Positions 22,075 to 29,831 are shown, counted from the stretch's first letter. The stretch: 29,860 nt of DNA from Bacteroidales bacterium (GCA_900771365.1 CAAGNU010000184.1:1-29860), one strand, 5' to 3'. A program made the numbers and translations. The notes: a model not told the origin generated them from the letters alone.

Positions 22075-23643
22075 ATGAAACGAATGTTTTTGATTATCAT
22101 GTTTGCCGTCCTGCTGGGCGGGATGGCACGCGTTGAGGCGCAGCGGCCTGCTTACGACACAATTGGGCCTCGCGTTTCGGAGTACATGTATTCTAACTGG
22201 CCGACAGACACGGTGCTCCCTTCATGTAGTTTGTTGGAGGATAAAATTTGCAGGGTGTCTATGGAGTGGCTTTATCGGTATCGTCCAAGTCTTTATAATT
22301 ACATCCATTCTCTGTACTTGGGAGAATATCAAAGTGAACTTATTGGAAGCTGGATTAGCGGACGAGAGATTATGGTAAACCCAGATGAGCCAGTAAGCGT
22401 GATTGGCGTGGCCGCCGTGGTAGTGCTGAACTCAGACTACCATATACAGCCACCAGGAGATCCTTACATCTACTCTATGGATCCGCCCAGCAGAGATTTG
22501 TTTATTGCGGATACCACGATTTCGGGAAGAGTTGATGAGTATCTACAGCTCTATAACCTATATGACACAGTGCCTCAGTTGGAGAGCGAAGGGGTGTGGC
22601 GTTATGAGGACACACATCGCTATATTCGTCTCACACTGTCTGGCGGCGATAGCATTTGTAATGTGTATGAGGAATATTTCAATAAGCCAACAGTTTTTGA
22701 TACGAACTTTGTGGTTGCTGGTACCTGCTACAACAACGACCGCAACCTCATTGGTTTTTATCAAACAAGTCTGAGGACGAGGACTTTCTGTTATAATCAG
22801 TGGCAGCATATACGCACAGTCTATCCTACTTTGCAGGTTGCACCTTCGACGAACCTTCCCATGGATACTTGGTGGTATAAAAACGACAGCCTTGGTGGAT
22901 GGTTCCGATGTTCGTCGGAATATACGCACTTCGACACTATTTATCATTCATCTATACTATCACACTACGACCATTCCCGTTTTCCGCTCATCTTCCCCAT
23001 CCTCGACACGAACTACGTCCTTTGTACAGAGGTTTCCTCGGTGCGGGTTGCGGCGTATGACACGGCTGATGTCGGCGTGACGCTGATGTGGGACGCCGGG
23101 GCACACCAGACGGAGTGGGAGGTGGCCTACGGCCTCTCCACGGACGCTTGGACGGACTACACGCACGTTACCGCCACGGCGCCCACGGTGACGCTCTCGG
23201 GACTCGTGCCTGAGACGCAGTACAGCGTCATCGTGCGCGGAGACTGCGGCCACGACAACTTGGGTCCATGGAGCGAGCTCTACACTTTCAACGCCCCCCC
23301 CGAGGCCGACACGACAGGCACAGGCGAAGGCGGAGAAGGCGGAGAAGGCGGAGAAGGCGGAGAAGGCGGAGAAGGCGGAGACACTACGGCTGTGGTGCCC
23401 ACCACCAACCTCGCCCGCTTCACGCAGGTGCTCCCCAACCCCGCCGAGGATGCCGTCTATGTGATTTCTTCCTACACCTTACGCCATATCGATGTCTACG
23501 ACCTCCGCGGACGCAAAGTCCTCGACCAGGACGCCGAGGGGGTGACGGGCACCTTCGACGTCTCGGACTGGCCCAAGGGCGTGTACGTCGTGGCCCTCCG
23601 CACCCCGCAGGGCCTCGCCACCAAGCGCCTCGTGGTGCAGTAG
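22075..23643 (+). CDS. exported protein with FN3 domain, Gly-Glu linker and type IX sorting domain
   Basis: The 522-residue product has a signal peptide (MKRMFLIIMFAVLLGGMARVEAQ). Residues about 25-320 match no family I know. Residues about 325-410 form a fibronectin type III domain (VTLMWDAGAHQTEWEVAYG, TVTLSGLVPETQYSVIVRG). A Gly-Gly-Glu linker encoded by a 9-base tandem repeat follows. The last 75 residues are a typical type A Por/type IX sorting domain: VLPNPAEDAVYVIS, IDVYDLRGRKVLDQ, DVSDWPKGVYVVALRT, ending KRLVVQ. The protein should therefore be secreted or surface-attached. From about 22980 onward the DNA turns clearly more GC-rich than the first two thirds, so the gene looks like a mosaic. 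It is probably translated together with the gene 12 bases upstream. Confidence 0.82.
   Translation: MKRMFLIIMFAVLLGGMARVEAQRPAYDTIGPRVSEYMYSNWPTDTVLPSCSLLEDKICRVSMEWLYRYRPSLYNYIHSLYLGEYQSELIGSWISGREIMVNPDEPVSVIGVAAVVVLNSDYHIQPPGDPYIYSMDPPSRDLFIADTTISGRVDEYLQLYNLYDTVPQLESEGVWRYEDTHRYIRLTLSGGDSICNVYEEYFNKPTVFDTNFVVAGTCYNNDRNLIGFYQTSLRTRTFCYNQWQHIRTVYPTLQVAPSTNLPMDTWWYKNDSLGGWFRCSSEYTHFDTIYHSSILSHYDHSRFPLIFPILDTNYVLCTEVSSVRVAAYDTADVGVTLMWDAGAHQTEWEVAYGLSTDAWTDYTHVTATAPTVTLSGLVPETQYSVIVRGDCGHDNLGPWSELYTFNAPPEADTTGTGEGGEGGEGGEGGEGGEGGDTTAVVPTTNLARFTQVLPNPAEDAVYVISSYTLRHIDVYDLRGRKVLDQDAEGVTGTFDVSDWPKGVYVVALRTPQGLATKRLVVQ
23329..23382 (+). repeat. 9-bp tandem repeat (GGCGGAGAA) coding for Gly-Gly-Glu
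   Basis: Five perfect copies (23329-23373) and a sixth ending GAC (23374-23382). The unit is a multiple of three, so copy-number changes would keep the frame and only alter linker length between the FN3 and sorting domains. Confidence 0.9.
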
Positions 23644-23677
23644 CGGCGGCTTAATCCAAGATTGCTTGGACATATTT

Positions 23678-23726
23678 GAATGGCAGACCTGTTGTTGCAC
23701 TATGGCAAACAACAGGTCTGCCATTC
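23678..23726. repeat. perfect 19-bp inverted repeat with 11-base loop
   Basis: Bases 23678-23696 (GAATGGCAGACCTGTTGTT) pair with 23708-23726. A second small hairpin, TCCAAG/CTTGGA, lies just before at 23655-23670. The repeat sits between the stop of the FN3 protein gene and the promoter of the dihydrouridine synthase gene, so it may serve as a terminator, but no T run follows directly. Confidence 0.8.
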
Positions 23727-23747
23727 GGGACTGCTCTTGAATTTTTA

Positions 23748-23778
23748 TTTGGCTGTTTGCTTTTTTTCCGTATCTTTG
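23748..23778 (+). promoter_or_regulatory. promoter of the dihydrouridine synthase gene
   Basis: TTTG at 23748-23751 is followed after 19 bases by TATCTTTG at 23771-23778. The ATG at 23787 lies 9 bases after the -7 box, so the transcript would have almost no leader. The box also rules out the longer TTG start at 23676. Confidence 0.75.
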
Positions 23779-23786
23779 CATCTTGT

Positions 23787-24761
23787 ATGATTGATTTCCA
23801 AAATCTCGGAACACATTGTCTTCTTGGGCTTTCGCCCATGGACGACATCACAGATATGCCTTTCCGTGAGCTTTGCAAGGGCTTCGGAGCTGATATTCTC
23901 ATCACCGAGTTTATCGCTTCCGAGGCTTTGAACCGCGAGGCCGAGAAAAGTTACCGCAAGATGCGTTTCGGCGAGAGCCAGCACCCTATAGGCATCCAGA
24001 TTTTCGGGGCCGACGAGGGCGAGCTGCTGCAATGCCTTGAAATTGTTGAGGAGCGGCAGCCCGACTTTATCGACATCAACTGGGGCTGCCCTGTGCGCAA
24101 GGTGGCGGGCAAGGGTGCGGGGAGCGGCATCCTCAAGGATATACCCAAGATGCTCCGCATAACGGAGGCTCTCGTCAGGCGGGCACATCTGCCCGTCACG
24201 GTGAAGACCCGTCTGGGCTATGATGCCACGGACAAGCCCATCGTGGAGCTGGCAGAACGCCTTCAGGATGTGGGCATTGCGGCTCTCAGCATTCATGGCC
24301 GCACTAAGACGCAGATGTACCAGGGCTCGGCCGATTGGACGCTTATCGGCGAGGTGAAGAACAACCCGCGTATGCACATCCCCATTTTCGGTAACGGCGA
24401 CATCGTCACGCCCCAGCAGGCTCTCGAAGCCCGCAGCAGGTACGGGGTGGACGGCATCCTCATAGGCCGCGGGGCGATAGGCAACCCGTGGATTTTTGAG
24501 CAGACGCAGCGCGTCTTCCGAGGTGAGGAGGAACGCGAGGTGACGGTGGGAGAGCGCGTGCGCGTGTGCCGCGAGCACCTCTTGGCGGCTATCGCCTTCA
24601 AGGGCGAGCACACGGCCATGTTCGAGATGCGCAAGCACTATGGCGGATACTTCAAAGGGCTGCGCGACTTCAAGCAGTTCCGCATCCCCATGGTCAACAC
24701 GACCTCGCTGGACGAGATGCAGGAGCTCTTCGACAAAGTGGAGCAGTACTATGAGGGGTAA
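23787..24761 (+). CDS. tRNA-dihydrouridine synthase, DusB-like
   Basis: Dus enzymes reduce specific uridines in tRNA D-loops using FMN and NADPH. The product has the family signature LGLSPMDDITDMPFRELCKG, the FMN-site motif VTVKTRLGYD, DINWGCPVRKVAGKGAGSGI with the catalytic Cys, ALSIHGRTKTQMYQGSADW and GILIGRGAIGNPWIF. ATG 23787 gives a 324-residue protein of usual length. A longer frame from TTG 23676 would translate the inverted repeat and promoter, so I reject it. Which tRNA position is modified cannot be told; DusB-like refers to overall resemblance only. It is followed by a convergent gene. Confidence 0.93.
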   Translation: MIDFQNLGTHCLLGLSPMDDITDMPFRELCKGFGADILITEFIASEALNREAEKSYRKMRFGESQHPIGIQIFGADEGELLQCLEIVEERQPDFIDINWGCPVRKVAGKGAGSGILKDIPKMLRITEALVRRAHLPVTVKTRLGYDATDKPIVELAERLQDVGIAALSIHGRTKTQMYQGSADWTLIGEVKNNPRMHIPIFGNGDIVTPQQALEARSRYGVDGILIGRGAIGNPWIFEQTQRVFRGEEEREVTVGERVRVCREHLLAAIAFKGEHTAMFEMRKHYGGYFKGLRDFKQFRIPMVNTTSLDEMQELFDKVEQYYEG

Positions 24762-24806
24762 CCTCTAATTATGAAGGCTTTGCCTAACAGGAATTACCAT
24801 AAATCA

Positions 24807-24874
24807 CTCATGAATTATTTCATGAATGAGCAGTAGAATCGAGCGAGTCGAATGAGTCGAACGGGGTAGATTCT
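24807..24874. repeat. small hairpins and 9-bp repeat between convergent genes
   Basis: TCATGAA 24808-24814 with TTCATGA 24819-24825, or alternatively CTCAT with ATGAG at 24826-24830. Then three 9-base units related to GAGTCGAAT at 24836-24862, framed by AGAATC 24835-24840 and GATTCT 24869-24874. No T-rich terminator is seen between the dihydrouridine synthase gene and the FGE-like gene. Confidence 0.45.
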
Positions 24875-24907
24875 GTGTCTTTTCTTGAAAATTGCTTGTC
24901 AGCTTTG

Positions 24908-25885
24908 CTATTCCGACGCGGGCAATTGCTTAAGGTCGAGGTCCTGTCGCAGGATAGCGTCTAAGATTTGTTGCGTAAGGGGTTGGAATTGGTCGAAGCT
25001 TTTGAGAAAGAAGAGGCCTATGGTCTGGTTGGATTTGTCGGACACGACGAGGCACACACCCTCCTGCGCCGTGGGCTCTTTGACTGCGATGGTGGGGTCT
25101 TCAAGGTCGCGGAGGCAGATGGTAGCATCCTTTTTATTCTTTGCCGAGGTTGTTAAGGGCTTGTCTATATGAAGAAAGAGGCGGGAGAGCGTGTCCCATG
25201 AGGCTGCGTCTGTGGGGGAGAGGATGATGGCCTCGACAGACTGGGTATCGATGCGATAGTCCACGAGTAGCGAGATGTTCCAGTCGTCGTGGGCTGTGTA
25301 GCGGGCGTAGGCTCTCTGGGCTGGGGTTTCGGGGATGAGGGTGAGGCAGCGAAACTGTCCTGTGGTAGCGGTGGGGATAAAGGTGGTGTATTCTTTATCG
25401 TCGTCGTTGAGTCCATGCACTTTCTTATAGGCTGCGGCCTGGGAGAGGTCGGCATCCGAAGGCAGGGCGAAGATAACGTTGCTCTTGTGCGAAGGCAGGG
25501 CGTTCCACATCATGGTGCGCCAGGAACAGAAGTCGCGGGCTTGCCTATAGCTGACGCCCACCATGGGATGCGCGTCATACTCCTCCTGAAAGAGGCCGTC
25601 CTCTTTCGAGAACGGGGTGCGGGGAAGGATGTAGGCATGGCCGTAGATTTGGCGGAAGGCAGCCGTGTCGGGGAGGGTGCTGAGGTAGCGTTCGGACTCG
25701 GCGCCGTACTTGTTGAGGTTCCACCACACATACTCGTTCCAGCTTTGAATGGAGACCTCATTGTTGTCGATATAGATGTTCTTCTCAAGGCGGGTTACAT
25801 TCTTGGGGGTCTGGGCCGAGAGGCTGCCCATGAGGAGGAGGGCTGCAATAATTGAGAATTGTTTGCTGAGAATTGAATGTTTCAT
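24908..25885 (-). CDS. exported FGE/SUMF1-like protein
   Basis: The 325-residue product has a signal peptide ending GSLSAQ. Residues about 35-60 (YIDNNEVSIQSWNEYVWW) and about 105-125 (HPMVGVSYRQARDFCSWR) match the sulfatase-modifying-factor (FGE) fold as used in Bacteroidota lipoproteins such as GldK/PorK. The C-terminal third does not show the RGGSW-type motif or the paired Cys of true formylglycine-generating enzymes, so it is probably not a working FGE. It is the third gene of a minus-strand unit with an ECF sigma factor and a membrane protein, 50 bases after the latter. That placement suggests a regulated or sensing envelope role. The function is unknown. Confidence 0.7.
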   Translation of the reverse strand: MKHSILSKQFSIIAALLLMGSLSAQTPKNVTRLEKNIYIDNNEVSIQSWNEYVWWNLNKYGAESERYLSTLPDTAAFRQIYGHAYILPRTPFSKEDGLFQEEYDAHPMVGVSYRQARDFCSWRTMMWNALPSHKSNVIFALPSDADLSQAAAYKKVHGLNDDDKEYTTFIPTATTGQFRCLTLIPETPAQRAYARYTAHDDWNISLLVDYRIDTQSVEAIILSPTDAASWDTLSRLFLHIDKPLTTSAKNKKDATICLRDLEDPTIAVKEPTAQEGVCLVVSDKSNQTIGLFFLKSFDQFQPLTQQILDAILRQDLDLKQLPASE

Positions 25886-25935
25886 AATGTGGATGAATTT
25901 TAGTGGGTTATTAAACGTTTTCAGATTCTACCTAA

Positions 25936-26517
25936 TTAAATCATGGCGAGGAGGGTGTTTGCCTCTTGCTCTATGTCGGGAACGTTGCATTGGTGGTTGC
26001 AGAAAGCCCTGATGCCGTGCATTTGCAGAGAAGTCTTTTTTAGTGTGTCTGGCTTGCGCCAAGAGGCGGGTGCGACACTATCCTGGGTGCGGAGCACCTG
26101 TTCTATCTCGGACATTCCGGAGGCTTCCGCTATCAGCTGGGACGCGGGCGTGGGAGCCGCTACGGAGGCTACGCTCTTCTGGAGTCGTTTGATGGTGTCC
26201 TTCACGATGGTTTGTATTGTCGTGGCCAAGGTGTCCTCGGCAATTAGCGTAGAGCTGGAGCCGTTCATGGCCGTAACAGGCTGGAGCCTTGAAGGGCTTG
26301 GAGCTTGCAGCGAGAAGAAGAAGGAGGCACCGAGAAGCATGAGCAGGCAGGCTGCCGCGGCTATGAGCAGACGGGAACGGCGGTGTGAGTGCCGTTGTGC
26401 TTCCTCGGCTTCAATGAGTTGCTGCAACTGTTCGCTATTCATGAGGCGTCCTTGTTGCCGCAGAGCCTCGTCTTGGTCGTGCCAAAGTTGTTCTATGTTG
26501 TGCCAAAAGTTTTCCAT
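25936..26517 (-). CDS. single-pass membrane protein, probable anti-sigma factor
   Basis: The 193-residue product has a cytoplasmic N-terminal helix-rich part (MENFWHNIEQLWHDQDEALR), a basic patch, a membrane segment at about 49-70 (LLIAAAACLLMLLGASFFF) and a periplasmic tail of about 120 residues that is mostly disordered-looking. Its position 56 bases after an ECF sigma gene and its topology are those of an anti-sigma factor, though no zinc-binding motif is present. The tail has two Cys in CNHQCN, which could form a disulfide in the periplasm. Confidence 0.65.
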   Translation of the reverse strand: MENFWHNIEQLWHDQDEALRQQGRLMNSEQLQQLIEAEEAQRHSHRRSRLLIAAAACLLMLLGASFFFSLQAPSPSRLQPVTAMNGSSSTLIAEDTLATTIQTIVKDTIKRLQKSVASVAAPTPASQLIAEASGMSEIEQVLRTQDSVAPASWRKPDTLKKTSLQMHGIRAFCNHQCNVPDIEQEANTLLAMI

Positions 26518-26573
26518 GGTAATTTAATTGAGATTTAGGCGGGAGCCGCTTATATTTACTTTGTTCATTGCTG

Positions 26574-27068
26574 TTAGCCTTTTTCGATGAGGGTTCTTAG
26601 TTTATCTTTGATGCGGAGGAAGCGCATCTTCACGGCGCTCTCGCCCATGCCGAGGGCGAGGGCAATCTCGCGATGGGTGTCGCCATCGAGGTGGGCGAGG
26701 ATGATGGCTTGGTCCGTGGCCTCAAGCTGGCGTATGGCCTCGTAGAGAGCGTCGAGACGTTCGTTGCGGGGCTCTGTGGCAGGTTCTTGAACGAGTGCGT
26801 TGAGCGGGACTGTCTCGACTTTGGGGATGTAGCTGCGGAGATAGTTCTGTGCAGTATTGATGGCCACGCGGTAGACCCATGTGGATTCTTTGCAGCGGCC
26901 GTGGAAAGAACTGTCGAAACTGTGCCATAGTCGGATGGCTATCTCCTGATAGAGGTCCTCTCTGAGGGCGCTGTTGTCGCCCCCGTAGAGGCGGCATACC
27001 TTACGCAGGCAGCCTTCGTTACGGGCTATCAGGGCATCAAAGCGGTTGTATTTCGACAGGTTCAGCAT
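26574..27068 (-). CDS. ECF-type RNA polymerase sigma factor
   Basis: The 164-residue product has sigma region 2 at about 20-80 (EDLYQEIAIRLWHSF, WVYRVAINTAQNYLR) and region 4 at about 110-160 (TDQAIILAHLDGDTHREIAL, GMGESAVKMRFLRIKDKL), with a clear helix-turn-helix. It is the first gene of a three-gene minus-strand unit. A strong candidate for an ECF-specific promoter lies at 27090-27120, so the gene is probably under its own control. Confidence 0.92.
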   Translation of the reverse strand: MLNLSKYNRFDALIARNEGCLRKVCRLYGGDNSALREDLYQEIAIRLWHSFDSSFHGRCKESTWVYRVAINTAQNYLRSYIPKVETVPLNALVQEPATEPRNERLDALYEAIRQLEATDQAIILAHLDGDTHREIALALGMGESAVKMRFLRIKDKLRTLIEKG

Positions 27069-27089
27069 TCCTTTTGAAAGATTACACTA

Positions 27090-27120
27090 TATTAGACACG
27101 CGAAAAGTGCAAAAGGTCAC
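27090..27120 (-). promoter_or_regulatory. likely ECF sigma promoter (autoregulation)
   Basis: On the minus strand GTGACCTTTT (27120-27111) is followed after 11 bases by GTGTCTAATA (27099-27090), about 22 bases before the start codon. This resembles the (T)GTAACCTTTT...CGTCTAATA pattern that I recall before many Bacteroidota ECF sigma genes, and differs from the TAnnTTTG promoters elsewhere in the window. Confidence 0.6.
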
Positions 27121-27176
27121 ATGGAGTGTGATTTTTTTTCTCTCGCGGGGGCGTTGCTCATATAGGCTGGATTTTT

Positions 27177-27215
27177 AAAACCCCTCCTTGCTGAGTTGGC
27201 TCAGCGAGGAGGGGT
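27177..27215 (-). terminator. rho-independent terminator of the outer-membrane receptor gene
   Basis: ACCCCTCCTTGCTGAG (27180-27195) pairs with CTCAGCGAGGAGGGGT (27200-27215) over 16 bases with one G-U pair and a 4-base loop. Read on the minus strand it ends in TTTT. It lies 24 bases after the receptor stop codon. Confidence 0.92.
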
Positions 27216-27238
27216 CTTGTCTTTAGCGGTAGCCTTCT

Positions 27239-29725
27239 TTAGTTGCCGCCTCCGACAGATGCCTCTGTGGCACCCGTCTTGGCTCGGCTTTCCAGCTCCA
27301 TCTTGCCGAAGCGCAGCGTGGCGCCGAAGGTGATGTATCGGGAAGTGTATTTATAATCGTAAGAACTGGTGTTGTATGGGTTGATGGTCGTAGAGCCCCA
27401 TGAGTTCCAGTCGAAGATGTCGCTTGCGTTGAGGTAGAGCGAGAGCTTGCGGTCGAAGAAGTCGGCACTCATGCCGAGGTCGATACCTTTGCGTTCGTGG
27501 CTGGTTTGCAGTTTGCTCCAGCCGTGCGACGGGGTGTTGTAGTATCCGCTCACGAAGACCTCCACCTTTTTCCACAGCTTGGTCCACAGCTTGCCGCGGA
27601 TGTTGAAGGAGAGCATCTCGTCCTCCACGGGAGCCGCACCCTCACGCACGACGATGCTGTACCAGTCGTCCGTCAGCCCCATGTTGAGGCGCACGTTGAG
27701 GTAGGCGGTGGGACGGTACATGCAGCTGGCGTTGAGGTTGAAACGGCGTCCGTCGGCATTATTGTAAGGCTTGGAGTAGTCCACCACCCTGCCGAAGTAT
27801 TCGACGTAGCGAGCATCGGTGATGGTGTTCCATTCATTTATGTTGGCCTGATAGGAGGCATCCACGCCCACGGAGCCGAATTTGGAGAAGTATTTGTTCC
27901 ACGACAGCGTGGCGTTGTGCTCATATTCAGGTTCCAGAAACGGGTTGCCCGTAGAGAATCTCTCGATGCCGTAGCTTACGAAGTTGCTCAGACTGCTGGC
28001 ACCGGGCTTGCTGGTGTTGAGGCGGTAGCTGGCGCTGAAGTTGTGCATACTCTCTGTGCGGTAGCTGGCGTGCAGCGAGGGCGAGAAGACCCAGTTTGTT
28101 ACTGCTACATCGTACTCGGGCGAGCCCTCGTGGCGACTGGTGCTGAAGGCACCTCGCACGCGTCCGCCCAGCTTGAGGGTGAAGTTGCCCCATTTGCGTC
28201 GCCATGTGAGGTAAGTGGAGAAATCGTTGCCGGGGCTGTGGCAGGTGTCGGACATGAGGTAGTCGCAGTTGTAGCGGCTCAGCGTGGCGTCGAGTGTGTC
28301 GCGATAGGTGATGTCGAGACCTTGGCTGAAACCTAAGTCTGCGCCTATCTCAATCTCGCCCTGCTTGCTGTAGGGCAAAGAGTAATCGACGCCGATGTTG
28401 CTGCTCCCGCTGAAATACTGGCTGTTGAGATGATGGTCGAAGCTCATCTGCGGCTGGGATGGATAGACTTTGACGGCGCTGCTGTGGCTTCCGTAGCCCC
28501 AGAAATTTCCGCTATAGTCGACAGAGATTTCGTGTCCGTCGTTGTTGAATTTGTGGGTGAAATCCACGCCGCCGTAGCCGCCGAAGTTAGTGCTGCGGCT
28601 TGAATTGTCAGATGTGTTGTCATAATTGCCTGGAGCAGATAGGTACTCGGTGCGTTCCTGATCAGAGTGGCCGTCCGACCTTGACCAGCTGGGGTAGGTG
28701 CCGAACCAGCCCGAGATGCGGTTCATCGAGTCGAACTCATAGCTGGCGTTCAGGTTAGCCCATACGTTGTGGCTGCGGCTGTCGTCGAAGGAGGTGTAGC
28801 TGTAGTCGCGGCTTAAAAGGCTGTCCTCGTTAAACATCTGTCCGCTTCCTGTGGTAGTGTTATGGCTCTTGCTGCCGCTATAGCTCACGTAGGCGCTGAT
28901 GTGGAACTTCTCGTTGCTATAGACGTAGGAGGCCCACGGCGAGATGGAGGGTCGCGACGAGCCGTTAGCTCCGAAGGAGACGAAGGAGTTCTTCAGCATA
29001 CGCTGGTTGGTGATGATGTTCACCACGGGCTCGCCGCCTCCGTATTTGGCCGAGGGGTTTTTCATCACCTCGATGCGGTCTATGCTGTTGGCGGGCAGCA
29101 TCTTGATATACTGCTTCAGAGCCTCGCCTTCGAGGTGCGAGGGGCGGTCGTTGATCCACACCGCCACGCTCTTGCCGTTGAGGGTCACGTTGCCTTCCAC
29201 ATCAACCTCCACGCCTGGGGCGTTCTGGAGGGCGTCGCTTGCGTTACCGGTCTGGATGCTGGCATCTTCCGCCACGTTATACATATCTTTTTCCCCATCA
29301 ACGGAGTATAGGGGTCTTGTCGCAGTGATGCTCACGGCATCAAGCAGCATGGCTCCCTCACCCATAATGAGGGTGCCCATATCTACGTTGGCTGCACCTG
29401 TAGTGCCTTCGTGGCTGGTGGGGACTGCTGCAAACTGTGTCTCGTAGCCCATAGCGGAGAGGCGCAGGACTGTGGCCACGGTGTCGTTATCGATGTTGAA
29501 GACTCCTTTCTCATTCGTTAGCACGCCACGGAGGAACGAGCTGTCCGAGGCGCGGAGCATGGCCACGTTGGCGTAGGGAAGCGGCTGCTTATCCTTGCCG
29601 CTGATGAGTTTTCCTGTTACAACGGATTGGGCTTCTGTTGTGTTTGCGAATAGCATAGCGGCAGCCAACAAAAGTAGCCGCCAGGGCTTCAAACCTCTTT
29701 GGTGATGTGGGAATAGATTCTTCAT
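27239..29725 (-). CDS. outer-membrane beta-barrel receptor (TonB-dependent-receptor-like)
   Basis: The product of about 828 residues has a signal peptide (LLLLAAAMLFANTTEAQ). It has a carboxypeptidase-regulatory-like domain at about 35-120 (SGKDKQPLPYANVAML, GVLTNEKGVFNI), a plug domain at about 135-235 (NASDALQNAPGVEVDVEG, VWINDRPSHLEGEALKQYIK, SIDRIEVMKNPSAKYGGGEP) and a long barrel rich in aromatic strands (family OMP_b-brl_3). The last strands include YITFGATLRFGKMELE, and a Gly/Glu-rich tail follows. No SusD partner lies nearby, so it is not a typical polysaccharide-utilisation pair. The ligand is unknown. The start may be 29725 (MKNLFPHH) or 29737 (MQEEMKNL); the former gives the cleaner signal peptide. 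It is a single gene with its own promoter and terminator. Confidence 0.88.
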   Translation of the reverse strand: MKNLFPHHQRGLKPWRLLLLAAAMLFANTTEAQSVVTGKLISGKDKQPLPYANVAMLRASDSSFLRGVLTNEKGVFNIDNDTVATVLRLSAMGYETQFAAVPTSHEGTTGAANVDMGTLIMGEGAMLLDAVSITATRPLYSVDGEKDMYNVAEDASIQTGNASDALQNAPGVEVDVEGNVTLNGKSVAVWINDRPSHLEGEALKQYIKMLPANSIDRIEVMKNPSAKYGGGEPVVNIITNQRMLKNSFVSFGANGSSRPSISPWASYVYSNEKFHISAYVSYSGSKSHNTTTGSGQMFNEDSLLSRDYSYTSFDDSRSHNVWANLNASYEFDSMNRISGWFGTYPSWSRSDGHSDQERTEYLSAPGNYDNTSDNSSRSTNFGGYGGVDFTHKFNNDGHEISVDYSGNFWGYGSHSSAVKVYPSQPQMSFDHHLNSQYFSGSSNIGVDYSLPYSKQGEIEIGADLGFSQGLDITYRDTLDATLSRYNCDYLMSDTCHSPGNDFSTYLTWRRKWGNFTLKLGGRVRGAFSTSRHEGSPEYDVAVTNWVFSPSLHASYRTESMHNFSASYRLNTSKPGASSLSNFVSYGIERFSTGNPFLEPEYEHNATLSWNKYFSKFGSVGVDASYQANINEWNTITDARYVEYFGRVVDYSKPYNNADGRRFNLNASCMYRPTAYLNVRLNMGLTDDWYSIVVREGAAPVEDEMLSFNIRGKLWTKLWKKVEVFVSGYYNTPSHGWSKLQTSHERKGIDLGMSADFFDRKLSLYLNASDIFDWNSWGSTTINPYNTSSYDYKYTSRYITFGATLRFGKMELESRAKTGATEASVGGGN

Positions 29726-29735
29726 TTCTTCTTGC

Positions 29736-29768
29736 ATGAATTTATTGAGGTGGGTTCTATAAATTCAT
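29736..29768 (-). promoter_or_regulatory. leader hairpin and three-codon ORF before the receptor gene
   Basis: On the minus strand AGGAGG (29780-29775) is followed after six bases by ATG AAT TTA TAG (29768-29757), a tiny ORF with a strong ribosome-binding site. ATGAATTTA (29768-29760) also pairs perfectly with TAAATTCAT (29744-29736), which lies right at the possible start codon of the receptor. The two together could form a translational switch. The role is inferred. Confidence 0.5.
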
Positions 29769-29774
29769 TTTTTG
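29748..29774. repeat. 27-bp sequence, inverted copy of 1-27
   Basis: This is the exact reverse complement of bases 1-27. Here the sequence lies in the receptor leader and includes the three-codon ORF and most of the hairpin arm. The match ends at 29748 on the inner side. Confidence 0.8.
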
Positions 29775-29831
29775 CCTCCTGAATGGGCAGAACCCGTTAA
29801 CCCATCATTCAGCTGGATTATTTTCGTGCTG

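Noticed and set aside
23676..23786. N-terminal extension of the dihydrouridine synthase from a TTG start
   Set aside because: It would translate the 19-bp palindrome and the promoter; the family normally starts near ATG 23787.
1..29774. The whole window as a transposon or invertible segment bounded by the 27-bp repeats
   Set aside because: The interior holds essential housekeeping genes and no transposase, integrase or invertase.
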